64,000 nt of DNA. It comes from Mesotaenium endlicherianum (Eukaryota > Streptophyta > Zygnematophyceae > Zygnematales > Mesotaeniaceae). Below are positions 32,889 to 62,648 of this stretch, in pieces. A model generated the notes under the pieces. That model was not told the DNA's origin. It made no database searches and saw only the letters and a list, made by a program, of their open reading frames with translations. A program made the position numbers and the translations under genes. Position 1 is the first letter of the stretch. Each line of letters opens with the position of its first letter. Location: NCBI GenBank assembly GCA_009602735.1, contig WELA01002297.1, forward strand, positions 606,293 through 670,292, in the 5' to 3' direction.

Positions 32889-35800
32889 AGCAAGGTAAGG
32901 AAGAAGTTCGTGTAACGACTTGCAATTTTCAGCTCAAATTTTCTCTTAGTAATTTGTATTGAGAGTTGGCCTCGCTTCCAAATGGGAAATCCGATAGCAA
33001 ATCTAGCATATATATATCGCATTGACGATACTGTTTGACGTCATAGCGGTGGCACCGTGTACCTGGGACTTTTTCTCGTCCGACAGATATTGACTTACCA
33101 AATTCACAAGAATCTCCTATCATTCTGAATTGACATTTGCTTAGAGCGTTATATCGTCATTCATCTAGCATATCACAATAGATGCATCATTAGGCAATTC
33201 GCCAGTTTTGCTTTCAGCGGTTAGGTGACAGTTTAAGAATATGTCAACGAGCTGACTTAGATGGACCTCAACGTGCTGCTCTCGGCTGAGTCATTAGGCT
33301 GAAATATAAGTAAAGATCAACATATTGAATTTAATAAATAAATGCAATTCACTGAGTTAATATCTTTAACAATGTATTGATTCATTATATATTTTTTGCT
33401 TATGTGTGGATTCACTGATTGCGTGATTAATGCTCAATTATTGACATGTGATTGTGAAGTAATACTTGCGCTCATTATGTTATTTTTTTGATATTAAATG
33501 AGTGAACCAAGAATTCATAAAATGAATTGTTAATCAAAATAGCTCAAACAAGTTGTATGAGTTTATTATTATGTTTTCTCATGGGTAACACAATTTATTG
33601 TGATCGTCTAAAGGTTTTTACTTTCTGAACGACTTTAGAAAGTTTGCTATTTCGGCCATCTGTTGACACCAGGTGTACCAAGCTCCAGCAAAAGAACAAT
33701 TTATGATTCCAAGTTATATATTTCTGGAATCCTTATTCACAATTAAGCAAGATAAAATATACATAAGTGGTGTACATATGCTTCTAATCAACACTCAATG
33801 TTTTTGTATAGGTTAAATTTCCTCTTATTTGAAGAACTTGTTGTCTTTTTTTACCTTTCACACGTGTGAAAGTTACGAGAGGATGAAATGCCTTTTTAAT
33901 GTGTATAAAAATGAATATTAAGCTTTTGCATATTACCCAGTGATATTCCTATCATATCCTTTTGATTTCTTTATGTCATGCACTTCAAATAGTAAGAATT
34001 AGATTTGTAATTGACTAGCAACCCTTTGATTGGTCAACACGCTAATCAGGGCGCGAGCAAGATGATGTAAAATGAATTATTGATAAACTTACACATTGCG
34101 TTTCTCAAGTCAATAACACCCTAAATTTGGTAAGTTGATGAGCAATATGAAAATTATGCTAGTAGAAAATGTTATAAGGGCTTGTGTTTTTACAAAAAAT
34201 AATTTTACACGTGAATTCCATTAAAATTGATAACATATATTTCAATAACGTTTGTTAAGTACAATGTACGTTATATTTGGCCATTGGAGATGCGAAGGAA
34301 GGTCAAAGGAAGTGAAATGAACTTCGTTTGTACACAAGGATCTTTTGTCAACCATAGAGCTTAGACCGTACAATTATGTAGCTAGAATGACAAGTGGGAT
34401 ACTATTACTTATTTTCTTTGAGTGCGAAGAACATTGGGTGTCGCGCTAAGTTTCATTACTTCTGACCCAATTATTGAAATGAGGTAATCACTTTATCGCC
34501 CCCCTCACACTCTTGAACTCATTCTCAAACGTGAAGGACAACGTTTTGAACCCATTCATGAAAGAGAAAACATCCATAAAAATAGTGCTCATCATGGAAC
34601 CATAAGTGGATGTAGATTCGTATATGGTTGCGTGGTATACCTTATATGTTGAGGTACACAAAAAATGTGAATGCATGCTAGAACGGATCCTTGGAAGTTT
34701 GTCCCATGTGGGATCTGGAGATGGAGAACCCATAGTGGGTCTAATTCTAAGTACACCGAGGTTGACTTGAGATCGGTTGCATGGCTTTTCGAATTGATGA
34801 ATTTGAGCTCTTTCTTAACTTACATTTATTTTTCTTTTGATTTGATGTCAGTTGTAAATAGAGCGGATTAACATATGCCAATACTTTTTTGAAGCTTCCA
34901 ATAATTACTGTGCACTAAGGTGCAACCTTTGAAGACTTGCAACACTTGTAATTGAGCTGCTTAAGAGATCCATACTCGCTCGCTTTAGAGCCCGTCGGTC
35001 CGCCTACATTGCGTCATGCTTCAACTGTCCCTCACGCGTGGTCGGCAGCTTTTATACCTCTTTATTGCAAAAATCAGCAACAATGGTCGTGCCTGGTCGT
35101 GCCGGTGCGCGTCGGTCTCAGTCCGCTTATGCAGTGTACCGAACATCGACAACCAGGCTGCATCTGTAACCGTATCTTGAAGTACTGTACAAAAGCATAC
35201 GGAAATATTGTATTATACAATATATAACTGTCAATAACAATTTCGTAGTGCTGGTGCATGGGGTGGAAACTGGCGCTAATTTTCCGAGATTTCGAATTCG
35301 GAGGACGTGGCATCGAGAGTGCCAAGTTGCACTACTGCAGCATGTCCTCTACTAGGAACATCTGCTGTCCTTCGGAGGTCTTCCCCCGGAACCGTCTGCA
35401 CAGAGCCAAGGTGACGCTACGTTAGATATTAATTCCGAACTGCATCGAACCCACCCCGGTTGCCTCAGAGGATAAGCATGCCCCCTTGCTCTGTATACTG
35501 CTGTATACAAGTAACGAAATTGCTGCTGCGTCAACGCAGACGCCTCTTGAAGACCGCGCTAGCTTCACTCAACGAATTCCTGCAATTGTCGTCCTTCAGA
35601 TAGGATGCGAGCAGTCGAAGCCTAAGCAGTCTGCTTGCATGGGATAGCGAAGTATTCGCATGCCTCCTCTCAAGTATGTACAGCTGTGAGTTGATCTCAG
35701 TCTTCTATGCCCTTATCGTTTGCCGACGAATTGGTGGTAATTGTGTCTTTGACGTGTGGTGTCGACTAGATCAAGGGGCATCGCGACCCTACTAAGATGC

Positions 35801-35897
35801 AGGCTTCCACTACCCTAAAATTTACGGGCATGTAGGCTCTTTGGCTTCTATATCGGGCAATGCATACAGGGTCTCTGAACTTTTCTGATGAAGAAGT
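32889..35897. other. Intergenic region and upstream region of the IDM1-like gene
   Basis: AT-rich sequence without a recognisable gene to about 34950, then more mixed composition. The only open frames are short and unlike known proteins. The last 900 bases should hold the promoter and 5' UTR of the gene starting at 35898. No TATA box or other signal is assigned with confidence. An in-frame TGA at 35889-35891 bounds the coding start. Confidence 0.5.
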
Positions 35898-53105
<17,208 letters not shown>

Positions 53106-53999
53106 GGACAGGCCAAGTCCTGCCGCCTGTGCCCCCGGCAGTGAGGAACAGCGACTGTATGGCGCGCCCGCTCTGGAGTGGACTGGTTGTGCATGCATCA
53201 GTTTAGACTGAGCCCGTGTGGCAAGGTTTGATAGAGCTACGGTAGGCGTACCCCGCAGACTAAGCTTAGATATTCAGACTTTGTGGCTGGTGAATTTGGT
53301 GGGCATGATAGGTCCGGTGGATAATATAATGTACAGTACACATTAGTTGACTCATTCAAAACAAATTTTGATAGACTTCGCCGTATATGCTTTCCCAATG
53401 TGGCAATATGAGGTGTGACAAAGACACTGCCAGTCTTATGACACGAGCTTCAAGGACGCCCATGGCTCTATTGTTGTCAATGATTTGTGCATCGCCTGTA
53501 CTAAAGATCTGGATCAAAATTTTTTATGGAGTGGCTGCCGTAGTAGATTAATTGCAGGTGTGTATATGAGCATCAAAGACGAAGTGATAACCATACATGT
53601 CGCACTCCTTGGGAGTGACGCTATCTTCGTGCCAAAGAGCCGAGTAAATTTGCTCTTGAAATGTTGTACTTCTTGCTTTGTTGTCACCAATCTATACTCA
53701 ATAGCATATTTGAATGTCAACATCCTTTTTGGGTCTGTACAAGTGATACCAGACATATATCCGACCAAAAGCACACGTTCAAGCTTTTATTATTCACGTG
53801 TTATTGTGATGTACTTCATATATTATTGTGCGCGATGCACCATGACTTGACTGGTCAAAGTCATTACATTCTTCGTTGGTGGATTGTGTGTGTCCAGTTG
53901 GTGGACCAGCAGTTTCTATTCATGTCGCTGTATATTTGGTTGGAGTCTCTTGAAGCTAAACAGTAAGGTTCTAATCAACACCTAGCTTGACTATTATAG
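53106..53999. other. 3' flank of the IDM1-like gene
   Basis: Composition falls back to AT-rich soon after the stop codon. It probably contains the 3' UTR; a candidate AATAATATAATGTA lies near 53322-53336, but no polyadenylation site is assigned. A short open frame at 53485-53850 resembles nothing I recognise. Confidence 0.4.
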
Positions 54000-55640
54000 G
54001 TGTTGAGCTGCCTCAGACCTACATTGCTCCTACAATGTTGGGCCATCGCCAACCGGACGGAGCGCATTCTCTATCTTCCAGAGTGGCGCCCAGGAGACAG
54101 CTGCACTGCCTCCCTCCCGCTCAACATTGGGGACCCGCAGCCAACAGCAACCGCTCTCTACAGCTTCATGGCGCTTGGCAACGACGATGACAACCCTGTA
54201 GTCCGGATTGTCAAGGGGGAGCAAGAGGACGTGACATCTCCATCAGGGCCGACCTGCTTCAGCCCCAACTTGAGGAGCCACGACTCACCATTTTCAAGCT
54301 TTACCTCTCTCGTGAGGAGGAGATAGCTTTAATACAGGAGCAGCTTCGCGAGGAGACCCGAATACGAGGAGTCGTTGAAGCAGCCAAAGCACGCAGAGCC
54401 GCAGAGCTTCGGGCCGCATAGCCAGCACTCTCCGACGACTCCACTCGCATTAGTGCCAACCCACGTTCACGCATCAAGCTTCGGCAGGGCGTTCCCACGG
54501 GTACCACCATGATGCTTGACATGCATATATCTTCTCACACACCGTCCCCTCATAGCTCCGCCAATAGTGCGCCGCTTCCTACACCAGAGGAGGAGCGTGC
54601 TCTCCCGCTTGCGTCTCGACACTGCTTCGTCCATGCTCAGGTGCGGGGTAGCTCTGTCGTTGAGCCTGTCCAGCCAAGGCCCAGCACCAAGAAGGGGCAC
54701 AGGACCTCGTCAGCCCTCTCATGCTTGCACGCCAGAGCCACATGGGGGGCAGGTCCTAGCAGGCCTCCTGGCTTTGGCACGCTCTTGCGCAACGAGGTGT
54801 GGCCTAACTTTCAATATCGGGACGTTTCGCCGCCTCTGCCTGCCCATGCTGCTCACGCCTTGTATCAGTCCCCGCTAGCGCGACAGCCTGCGACTTCCCG
54901 CAGTCTGCTTGCAGGGGAGGGACCCTCAAGATCCCGACTGCCAACGACTGCATACCTTGGGGGTGACAGGCCCCCTTAATCCCCGAGTCGTGCCACCCAG
55001 CAACGCTTCGGTATTTACACCCCGCCGTTGCCGCAGCCAATAGCTCCGCCTCCGCTTCACACAGACTCGGAGTCACTTTCTGGGACAGATTGGCTGTAGC
55101 CAGGTCCACCCCGTGCCACATGCGGCAGCATGTACGTATTTCCCCGTGGCCTCCTATAGACGTGCAGCAGCTTAGTAGGCGCAGTTCCATTAGGCCGCCA
55201 ACCCGTTGCATCCACATCTCTCAAAGTCAACCCACGAGGGGATTTTTAGAAGCTTACAACAAGACAAGGTTCGCCTTGAGGCCAACCCTCCACCTCAACC
55301 TCAACGGACCATCCCAAGCGGGTCTCCATCCTACGGCGCGGTGGGCTCGCCAAACCGTCTCACCCCCACTTTCTATGGAGGACAGGCTGTTCTGTGAGTC
55401 CAAGCCGTCTTGGATGAGCTGGCACACACGTTAATCTGTGCAGGCCATCTCCAAGAGACTAGGGGCGCACGTTGGGGTCGACAGACAAACAGCATTTGTA
55501 GGGCACAGCAGCTCTTACATCCCGTGCCTCATCTCATCAAGGTAGAACCCAAAGATTTCTGGCGTGAATGCCAAGAGTCAACTCGCGTGTTGAATTCTCA
55601 ACCTATTGCGAGACCCATCTCCGACCTTACACGCGAGGAG
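54000..55640 (+). pseudogene. Degenerate gag-like region of a retroelement
   Basis: Open pieces in changing frames: ILYLPEWRPGDSCTASLPLN, then in another frame a charged helical stretch with REEEIALIQEQLREETRIRG and ARRAAELRAA that would form a coiled coil, then a Pro/Ser-rich part to about 54980 and LTPTFYGGQAVL near 55360. The arrangement (coiled coil, Pro-rich, then LTPTFYGG-type segment) recalls gag proteins, but no CCHC knuckle was found. It lies beside an antisense pol remnant, so it could also be a separate element. Assignment is tentative. Confidence 0.35.
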
Positions 55641-57070
55641 CATCTACCTATAGAACAGCCCCTGGATAGGAAGAGGGTTGAGAGCAACGATGCGTGCTGT
55701 GAAGCTTGAGCAAAAATGGTTGCAAAGGGTGCAACTGCAGAAGATTTTGGCCACGTCTTTAGTCATGCCGCCCCACCAGTACTCAGCCTGGAAAACGCTG
55801 AGCGTGTGCTTGACACCAAAGTGTCCAAGTGCCTTGCATGCTTGCACCAACTGGTTTCGTATAGCAGGCTCAAAAACCACCAAGACAGAGTCGTTCGCCA
55901 TCACGAGTTACACTCAGCCCTCCGTGTAGATATAGTTGCGGGCGCGCTTGAGCACGCAGCCGAGCTCCTTTGCGTCAATGTCGGGCACCATTTGTTGCAT
56001 GGAGATGTAAAAGCAGCGTCGTGTTGTCCCACACGTCCTCTGGCCCTTTGCAGTGCATCTTGCTCCTCTGCTACTGCCATGGCAAGACAACGGGTGGTGA
56101 TAGTGACGATGACGAGGTTGGTGAGCCCCACGGGCCACACGTTGCCGTCGATGGAGAAGGCTAGGAATGCCGTTGCGTGACAGGGCACCGGCTTGTCCTT
56201 GTCGTGGCGGGCCGCTGTCAGAATTTGTGATGAAGGTTGAGGCTTACGGCTGAGGCCGTTGGCGTTGAGGTTGGTCTCTCTTGTGCGGTGGTGCACGTAA
56301 AACTCATACTCTTGGAGGATGAGGGCCCATCACGCGTACTTGCTTGTAAGGTGCTCCAAGGTCATAGACCACTTGAATGGTTGGTCGTTGATGACAAGGC
56401 AGAAGCGGGCACCGTAGAGGTAGTGGACAATCGCCCAGAATGCTGCAAGACACTCACCCTTGTAGGGCTCGTAGTTACCCTGTGCGCGGTTGCTGCTACA
56501 ACTGGCGTAAGCCATCTCGAGACTCGTGCTACACGCTCTCATGCTCCTGAACCAACACCACTTCCAACCCTGCCTGCGACCAATCCGTGTGGAGGATGAA
56601 GAGCTTGGTATGGTTGGGCCGCCGCAACATCGAGAAGCTCACCAGCAGCTTCTCGAGCTTGTCAATTGCTAATTGCTGCTCGGTGCCCTAAACGTAGGCC
56701 ACCCCCTTTTCCAGCAGATCGTTGTGCGGCTTAGCAAGCTCGTTGAAGCCGGCACAAACTGTCGGTTATAGTTGGTCAGCCCAAGGAAGGCTCTCAACTC
56801 AGAAATGCCGGTGGGAGGCGAGATGCCCGCAATGGCCGAGAACTTGGCCAACTGCGGAGCCAACCTGCTGGTTTAAAGGAGATGCCCCAAGTACTTTACC
56901 TCCCTCGTACTAAGTATGCACTTGCCTCGGTGACACTTGTGCCCAGCGTCAGCCAAGCGCTCCAACACTGTCGTCATGTACTCCAGGTGCTCCTCGAACG
57001 TCACGTTGAAGATGAGCACGTTGTACATATAGCATCAAGTGAAGGAAAGCCCAACCAACTCCCTTTGGAT
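55641..57070 (-). pseudogene. Ty3/gypsy pol remnant: RT end, RNase H, integrase zinc region
   Basis: Read on the minus strand from 57070: the end of reverse transcriptase (NVLIFNVTFEEHLEYM, HRGKCILSTREVKYLGHLL), thumb (GISELRAFLGLTNYNRQFV), RNase H (NYEPYKGECLAAFWAIVHY, VINDQPFKW), tether (YVHHRTRETNLNANGLSRKP) and the integrase HHCC region (ACKALGHFGVKHTLS, CSCTLCNHF). Integrase core and chromodomain are not seen. Many stops and frame changes. It is distinct from families A, C/D and E. Confidence 0.75.
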
Positions 57071-57124
57071 GTGAGAAAAGGGTCACCGTAAGCTCAAAAG
57101 ATGCGAAGTTCAATATTTTGCCCT

Positions 57125-57284
57125 GCAAGTTAGCTTTTCACTCGGACTTTTAATATGTGCACGGAGCAGCGCGGAGAAGGGGAACAAAAATCACGGAGGA
57201 GAAATGAAATTGGGGTGTCAGGTTGAACACGTCATTTTTGACAGCTGGACCAACCATGACAAGGATAATTTGACGTGAGGGATG
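57125..57284 (+). repeat. Diverged repeat, copy 1 of 2
   Basis: Matches 61771-61934 in the same orientation: CCTGCAA...TTCACT-GGACTTT, TGTGCACGGAG, GAGAAGGGG and the shared end GATAATTTGACGTGAGGG. Nature unknown; possibly LTR or transposon pieces flanking the F element. Confidence 0.6.
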
Positions 57285-57865
57285 AAAGGGGGAAGGGGTG
57301 CAAGAAGTGCGCCCATACACACTCACGCACCCTCGCCCGCAAGTGGAAGCGTGCACGAGGACTTTTCCTAGTTGCATACACAAGGTGGAGTGGCCTGGTG
57401 GTATGCCACCCTTGCAAGAGTTAGAGGGCTACGTGAGAGAGGAGTAGAAAACAACTCACTTTTTCAAGAAAAGTCGGTTACAAGATAAGAAGGTTAGACT
57501 AGACTAGACAAGACCCCCTCTCCTTCTTTGTGCTTCCTATTTACGCTTCAACTCTAAGTGTCCTCTCTAGCAAAGTACCTCAAAAACCTTCTACTATGGC
57601 TCCTTCCATGTAGGTGACCTTGCCTAGTTGGACAAGCTAGCACACTCACACGCACACAATCACTCTCTAGAATATTCTACTACACAATCCACTAATTCCT
57701 CACGGAGTTTCTAGAATTCCTACAATCACTTTGGAACTCTACGTAATTGTACGTAGTTTCTGGAATCCTCATCATTGAATGTCCCACTTCCTGGACTCCA
57801 ACCGAAATTTTCGTCAGTGGACCTGTCCTTGTCATTAAATTGAATCTGTGACGATAAAAACTCAC

Positions 57866-60800
57866 TTAAAACTTCCAAAATTCATAAATTTCTCAATACT
57901 TGTCCAAATGACTTGAAATAAAGGCCGAAGTTGTTCTAAATTCACACTCTATTTATATAAAATGCTAGAAAGGTACAAACTACACTTTCATAACCTTACA
58001 TCATCCCCCTCCTCAAGATGCGACGTCCTCGGCGCATACTAAGCATAAGTGACGTCATATGAGGAATCGAGCTCATATATACGCTAGAAAAACACATATA
58101 CACATACGTTATACAAGTTGCAGGTCTTGAACAGGCTCCAGGACGATACTCATTATTCCAAATTTGCTCCACTTAGTAAAAGCTCCATCACATACATTGG
58201 CTCCACACATGGCGTCTCCTAACACAAGTGCATCTTCTCTTCAACTCCTTTGTCTTGGAATAGCCCAATATCTTCATAAAGGCTGTAACATACTCCCTCC
58301 ATCATCTCCACGTACTCCAAAGCTAGATCCAAGGCATAATAGTCCGTCAAATCGCCAAAATACTCATTCTTCGCCCTCTGGGACAAGTGGCAACTCCTCG
58401 TCGCGCCATGTGGCTTACTCGTGGTGCTCTTAGAATTTTGACCAGATTACATCATGAACTTGACTCCACTAGTTTCCTGAACCTTTTGGTACTCTTAGCT
58501 ACCTCTAGCTCTAAGCCATACTCCTTGTAGAGGTATTGCACTCTCTCACTCGTGTGCGTGACTCGTGGTGACCTCTCAAGACGCCAAGTGGCACCCCCCT
58601 GGCTTTTTCTGACATTTTTAGCCTGAAAGTTGTGCAATCTGTGTAGTACTACCCTTTTGAACTCACTGGCATGCTTTGTTACTCCTGATTCCAAGCCTAA
58701 GACCATGAAATCAGATTGCGCCTTGCCTCACACATGTGGCTTCCACGGCAGTCCAGCGAACCGCCATGTGGCACTGTCAGAACTTAATTTAATATTTAAA
58801 AAAAAACCATTACTTTTTCTGAATCTCAACCTATAGAAATGCCTCTGCACAAAATTTTAGAATCTGAATCAAAGTCTAACTCTTAAATGGGATAGTCACT
58901 TTGCCTCACGCTCGTAGGACGCACGGGTGCGCAACACATATCAAGCTCCCGCGCCTACAAATGGCACATGCTTAAACCCCTGATTCTGAAACTTGACAAT
59001 GATTCAGGGCAGGCCTCATACTAGACCTCTCACATCATGTAGGACTCCTACTGAAAATATTACCCACTCTCTTCTACGTAGACAAAAAGTAGCCAAAATC
59101 TGCTCACTTTTACCCTTGCGCTCGCCTACCCGCAAGACGCTCAAACATGGACAAATTTGAGTGTCTCCCAAGCTCTTGCCCTCAAAATTCTTTCCACTTC
59201 ACATCTCGTAGTAATAACTGGACTCTTAGGACTGGCTTGACCTTGCTTACAAGCATTATGAAGCTTACAAGCATTATAAACAACTATAACAGTCCCCTCC
59301 TTCATCATAAAGGTAAGGCGCTTACCACTCAAGTGTCCAAGTCCAGATTTTACGCCTCTCTCTTGCTTGCTTGTATAGGCGCTGATTCTCCTAGCTTCAT
59401 GTCCAAGTCCTTGTCATAAATCTCCATCTTAGGCAGGACATATCAGCCCCATAAGTCTTGGGCTCCTCCTTGTAGGTTTATATCCATAAAGTCGTAGTCT
59501 CCATCAAGCGACTATCTTCACAAGTCATGAGCGTGTAGGTTCGCTCTTGGTGCACCAACTCCATCATAGTCTTCTTCTTAGCTAGATGCTCACTCCCACA
59601 TGCTCCAGTCTCTTCTTGAAGGTAAGCCTTCACACAAGGCTCCAAGAAACACATCTGGAACGCCTCCAAGAGCTCCATAACTTGGGCAAATACACATACT
59701 CTTAGTGCTTGCACCTCATCTTGTGCTCGCACACACTTCGTCTTGCAAGCGGGCTTCTCTTCAGCTCACTTCTTAGGAGCTCCTCCACTTGAGAAGTTGG
59801 GGTCTGCTCTATATATGAGCAAGGGGATCATACACCTCTACTTGCTCCACCGGCGATGCGCGCTCGTCAATGTTGTTAGGAGGCGCGCTTGCTCCATGCG
59901 ATGACCGGGCCAAGGTCACCAAACAAGCGCTTCTCCTTCACCTTCACCTTCCCGCGTCGCTTCTTTGCTAGCGGGCTGAAGATAGCTACTTGTGGTCTTA
60001 TTTACCTCCACCTATTTCACTATCTTCACTTGACCATATTCCTCCTTGGTCTTCACTTGACCCGTGCACTAAAGCACTAGAGGATAGGCTACTCTCTTTG
60101 TGCAACTCCTTCCACATGCTTAGCTTCTTGAATGCACTCTAGCCTTGGTCACCCCAATGACACTTCTTACTACTAAACCCAGCTTGCCTTGGTGCTCTAC
60201 TTTCACATGAAGAGCTTCCATAGATGCACCAAAATCTGCCCCTTAACTATGCCAACACACAATTATTGGGACACGCACTTCAAGTGGGAGACATCTCTTG
60301 CACTAGCCCTCTTGCACCAACTTCATACCTTGCTTCTTCTTCCACACCATAGGCTTGTCTTCTTCATAACTCTCAACTCCATATTAGTCTCCTCCTTAAG
60401 AAAAGAGAAATCTGAACTTGAAAGGCTCCATATCCACCTTTCTTCCTTGAAGAAAAATCTGCATCATTTCTTCTTGCTCCAAGCCTTCTCCACGGCGCTT
60501 CTCTTCACTTGAGGCTTCTCCAATCTCCATACAAAGTGCCAAGCTCCATCATGGCTGGCCAATAATTCCAGTGGCTATATAGGAGTGATGCAAGGCAACC
60601 CAAATCTGGCCACATACTTGGCCAAATTGGTGCAACACCCCTGTGCACCCTCTCTTGAGCTTCTCATGAGCTCCTCTTGAGCTTGCGAGTGCTATGTCCG
60701 CCAAAGCTCCTAGACTTACAAGTACACATGCTTACTAAGTCCCCGGTTGCCTACTCTTGAAATCTGCTCCACCTTCATTGAAGATCTGAAATAAAGATGG

Positions 60801-61227
60801 GCACACACTCCTTTCTAGCCACTATTACCTCTATGCTAAGCCCCCCTCAAAGAAAGTGCTTAACACCAAAGAGCTTGCATCTTCAGAGAAAAATCCAGCC
60901 ATGAAAACTCCAGATTTTCTTCAAGCTCATACGTCTCCATACTCAAGCAAAGGATGCTCTATGCTACTTATATCACTACCATCCTTGGCAACCTCCTCAT
61001 ACTACAAAGAAGACGTACAAAAATCTGGTTGCATCCAAGTTAACACCTCTTGGAGCACCTCCCTCTTCCCATCTCTTCCCTCCTTCAAGAGAGTGAAAAC
61101 TTCGAAACTCATAACTTTCTCAATACTTGTCCAAATGACTTGAAATAAAGGCCAAATTTCTTCTAAAATCACACTCTATGCATATAAAATGCTAGAAAGG
61201 TACAAACTACACTTTCATTACCTTAGA
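57866..61227 (-). mobile_element. Deleted family-A-like gypsy element (F)
   Basis: The left LTR end (57866-58000) is followed by TCATCCCCCTCCTCAAGATGCGACGTCC, given here in parts: polypurine tract 58001-58017, then the same internal bases as A1 at 286-297. A matching LTR end recurs at 61092-61227 (ends CCTTAGA). Between them are about 3 kb with no open pol. Only 59800-60250 still resembles the A1 protease-RT linker (compare 3200-3640), in the same orientation. It is either a non-autonomous derivative or a heavily deleted copy. The right LTR is shortened to its last 130 or so bases. Confidence 0.68.
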
Positions 61228-62173
61228 AGGGAAGTCTTGTATTTTTTAAAAGTTGCAAATTTCCTCGCCTTCATTTTCATTTTTTGGGGGGTAAAGTCAT
61301 AATTTGCCCAAACTTAAAACAAATACAAACTCAAATTCACTTTCAACCTCAAAGTCAAGCTCTAAAGTTTCTGAACTTATTGATCCACAATATCGTCATG
61401 GGCACGCTCAGCCAAATAGACTAACCAACCATAACAAAATGGCCAATTGCCATGACCATTTTTGGAAAGACTTGCCATACTTGACCATTTCAGTATTTTG
61501 AATAATCCTTTGATATAGAAATTTCTCTGTTTGGCTCAAATTGTCCGCTTTGGGCCATAGATCTTGCTTTTTTACCAAAGTTACGGTTTAAGCGTGTTGC
61601 ACAGGAGGAAAGTCATAAGACAAACTTTTGGGGTACTCACAAGCTCTACCAGCGGAAGGCGATGTCTTTCAAACTGAAAAACGCTCTCGCCACCTTCTAA
61701 CGAGGATGTCCCTAAAACATCAGTTTATCGTTATGTCTTTTTAACCCCAACTTTACCACGGGATCTTCACACCCTGCAAATTGGCCTTTCACTTGGACTT
61801 TATAAATGTGCACGGAGGAACATGGAGAAGGGGAAAAAAAAGCACGAAGAAGAGGGGGAAAAAGGGAGTGTCGAGTAAAACACCTTATTTTTGGCAGCTG
61901 CATTGATATTGACTGGGATAATTTGACGTGAGGGTAGTTCCATATTCTTTGAATATTTGGGGTACTTTGCCTTTATGTTTTATCTTGGGGAGCAAAATCA
62001 TAAATTGCCCTTTAAGTTCAGTTCAAAGGTGTTTACAGGTGCGGTCCCATTCTAGCTTGAGCCGTGGGCTAAGTAATTATTTGCTTATGAATACATTTGT
62101 GCTGCATCAGCTCACCATGGCAACTAAATAACAAAGAGAGCTTTGTGCCATAATAGAAACGCAAGAGTAATTT
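61228..62173. other. Intergenic sequence with repeat copy 2 at 61771-61934
   Basis: AT-rich, no gene recognised. The segment 61771-61934 is the second copy of the repeat at 57125-57284. A short open frame at 61304-61501 has no known likeness. Confidence 0.5.
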
Positions 62174-62648
62174 TGTAACAATACGAACGAAGAGGTAACT
62201 CGAGGTACTTTGATCGCGCGCCAATTTTACGTACACAATTCAAACCGACACTTCCTGTCGCTTTCGCGACGTGTCGCACGCGCAGCATCAGTCCACGCGG
62301 CGGATCGCTACACTCCTCCCACCTACAAGTGTGCACTTTCCGGGCACTTAGGCCGCGGCGGTGCGAGGGACGTTGTTCCGGGATAGTGTTCTTCCTTCGT
62401 ACGATCCAAAGATTGCCATACGACGGTACCATCCACCAGTCTCGCATCCATTGGGGTTTGAACCCTCGTCTCCTAGATACGGTTGCGTATATTCGCGCTC
62501 CGGTACCAATATGACGATACAAACAAAAAGGTAACTTGAGGTACTTTGATGGCGTGCCAATTGTACTCATACAATCCAAATTGACACTTCATGTCGCTTT
62601 CGCAATGTGTTGCACGCGCCGCATCCGGCCACGCGGCGGATCATTACA
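62174..62648 (-). mobile_element. TRIM (terminal-repeat retrotransposon in miniature), 475 bp
   Basis: Two direct repeats of 139 bp (62174-62312) and 137 bp (62512-62648) with TG...CA ends flank about 199 bp. AATTT stands on both outer sides (62169-62173 and 62649-62653), a 5-base target duplication. On the minus strand the inner edge of the right repeat is followed by TTGGTACCGGAGCGCG, a primer site like the TGGTATCGGAGC of the gypsy elements. The other inner edge has the polypurine tract GGGAGGAG (plus CTCCTCCC). No coding capacity, so mobility would depend on proteins of another element. The internal part holds GAGGGTTCAAACCCC on the minus strand, a B-box-like sequence. Confidence 0.9.

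Noticed and set aside
53485-53850. 121-codon plus-strand open frame
   Set aside because: No recognisable motif, AT-rich surroundings, no splice or start context; likely chance.
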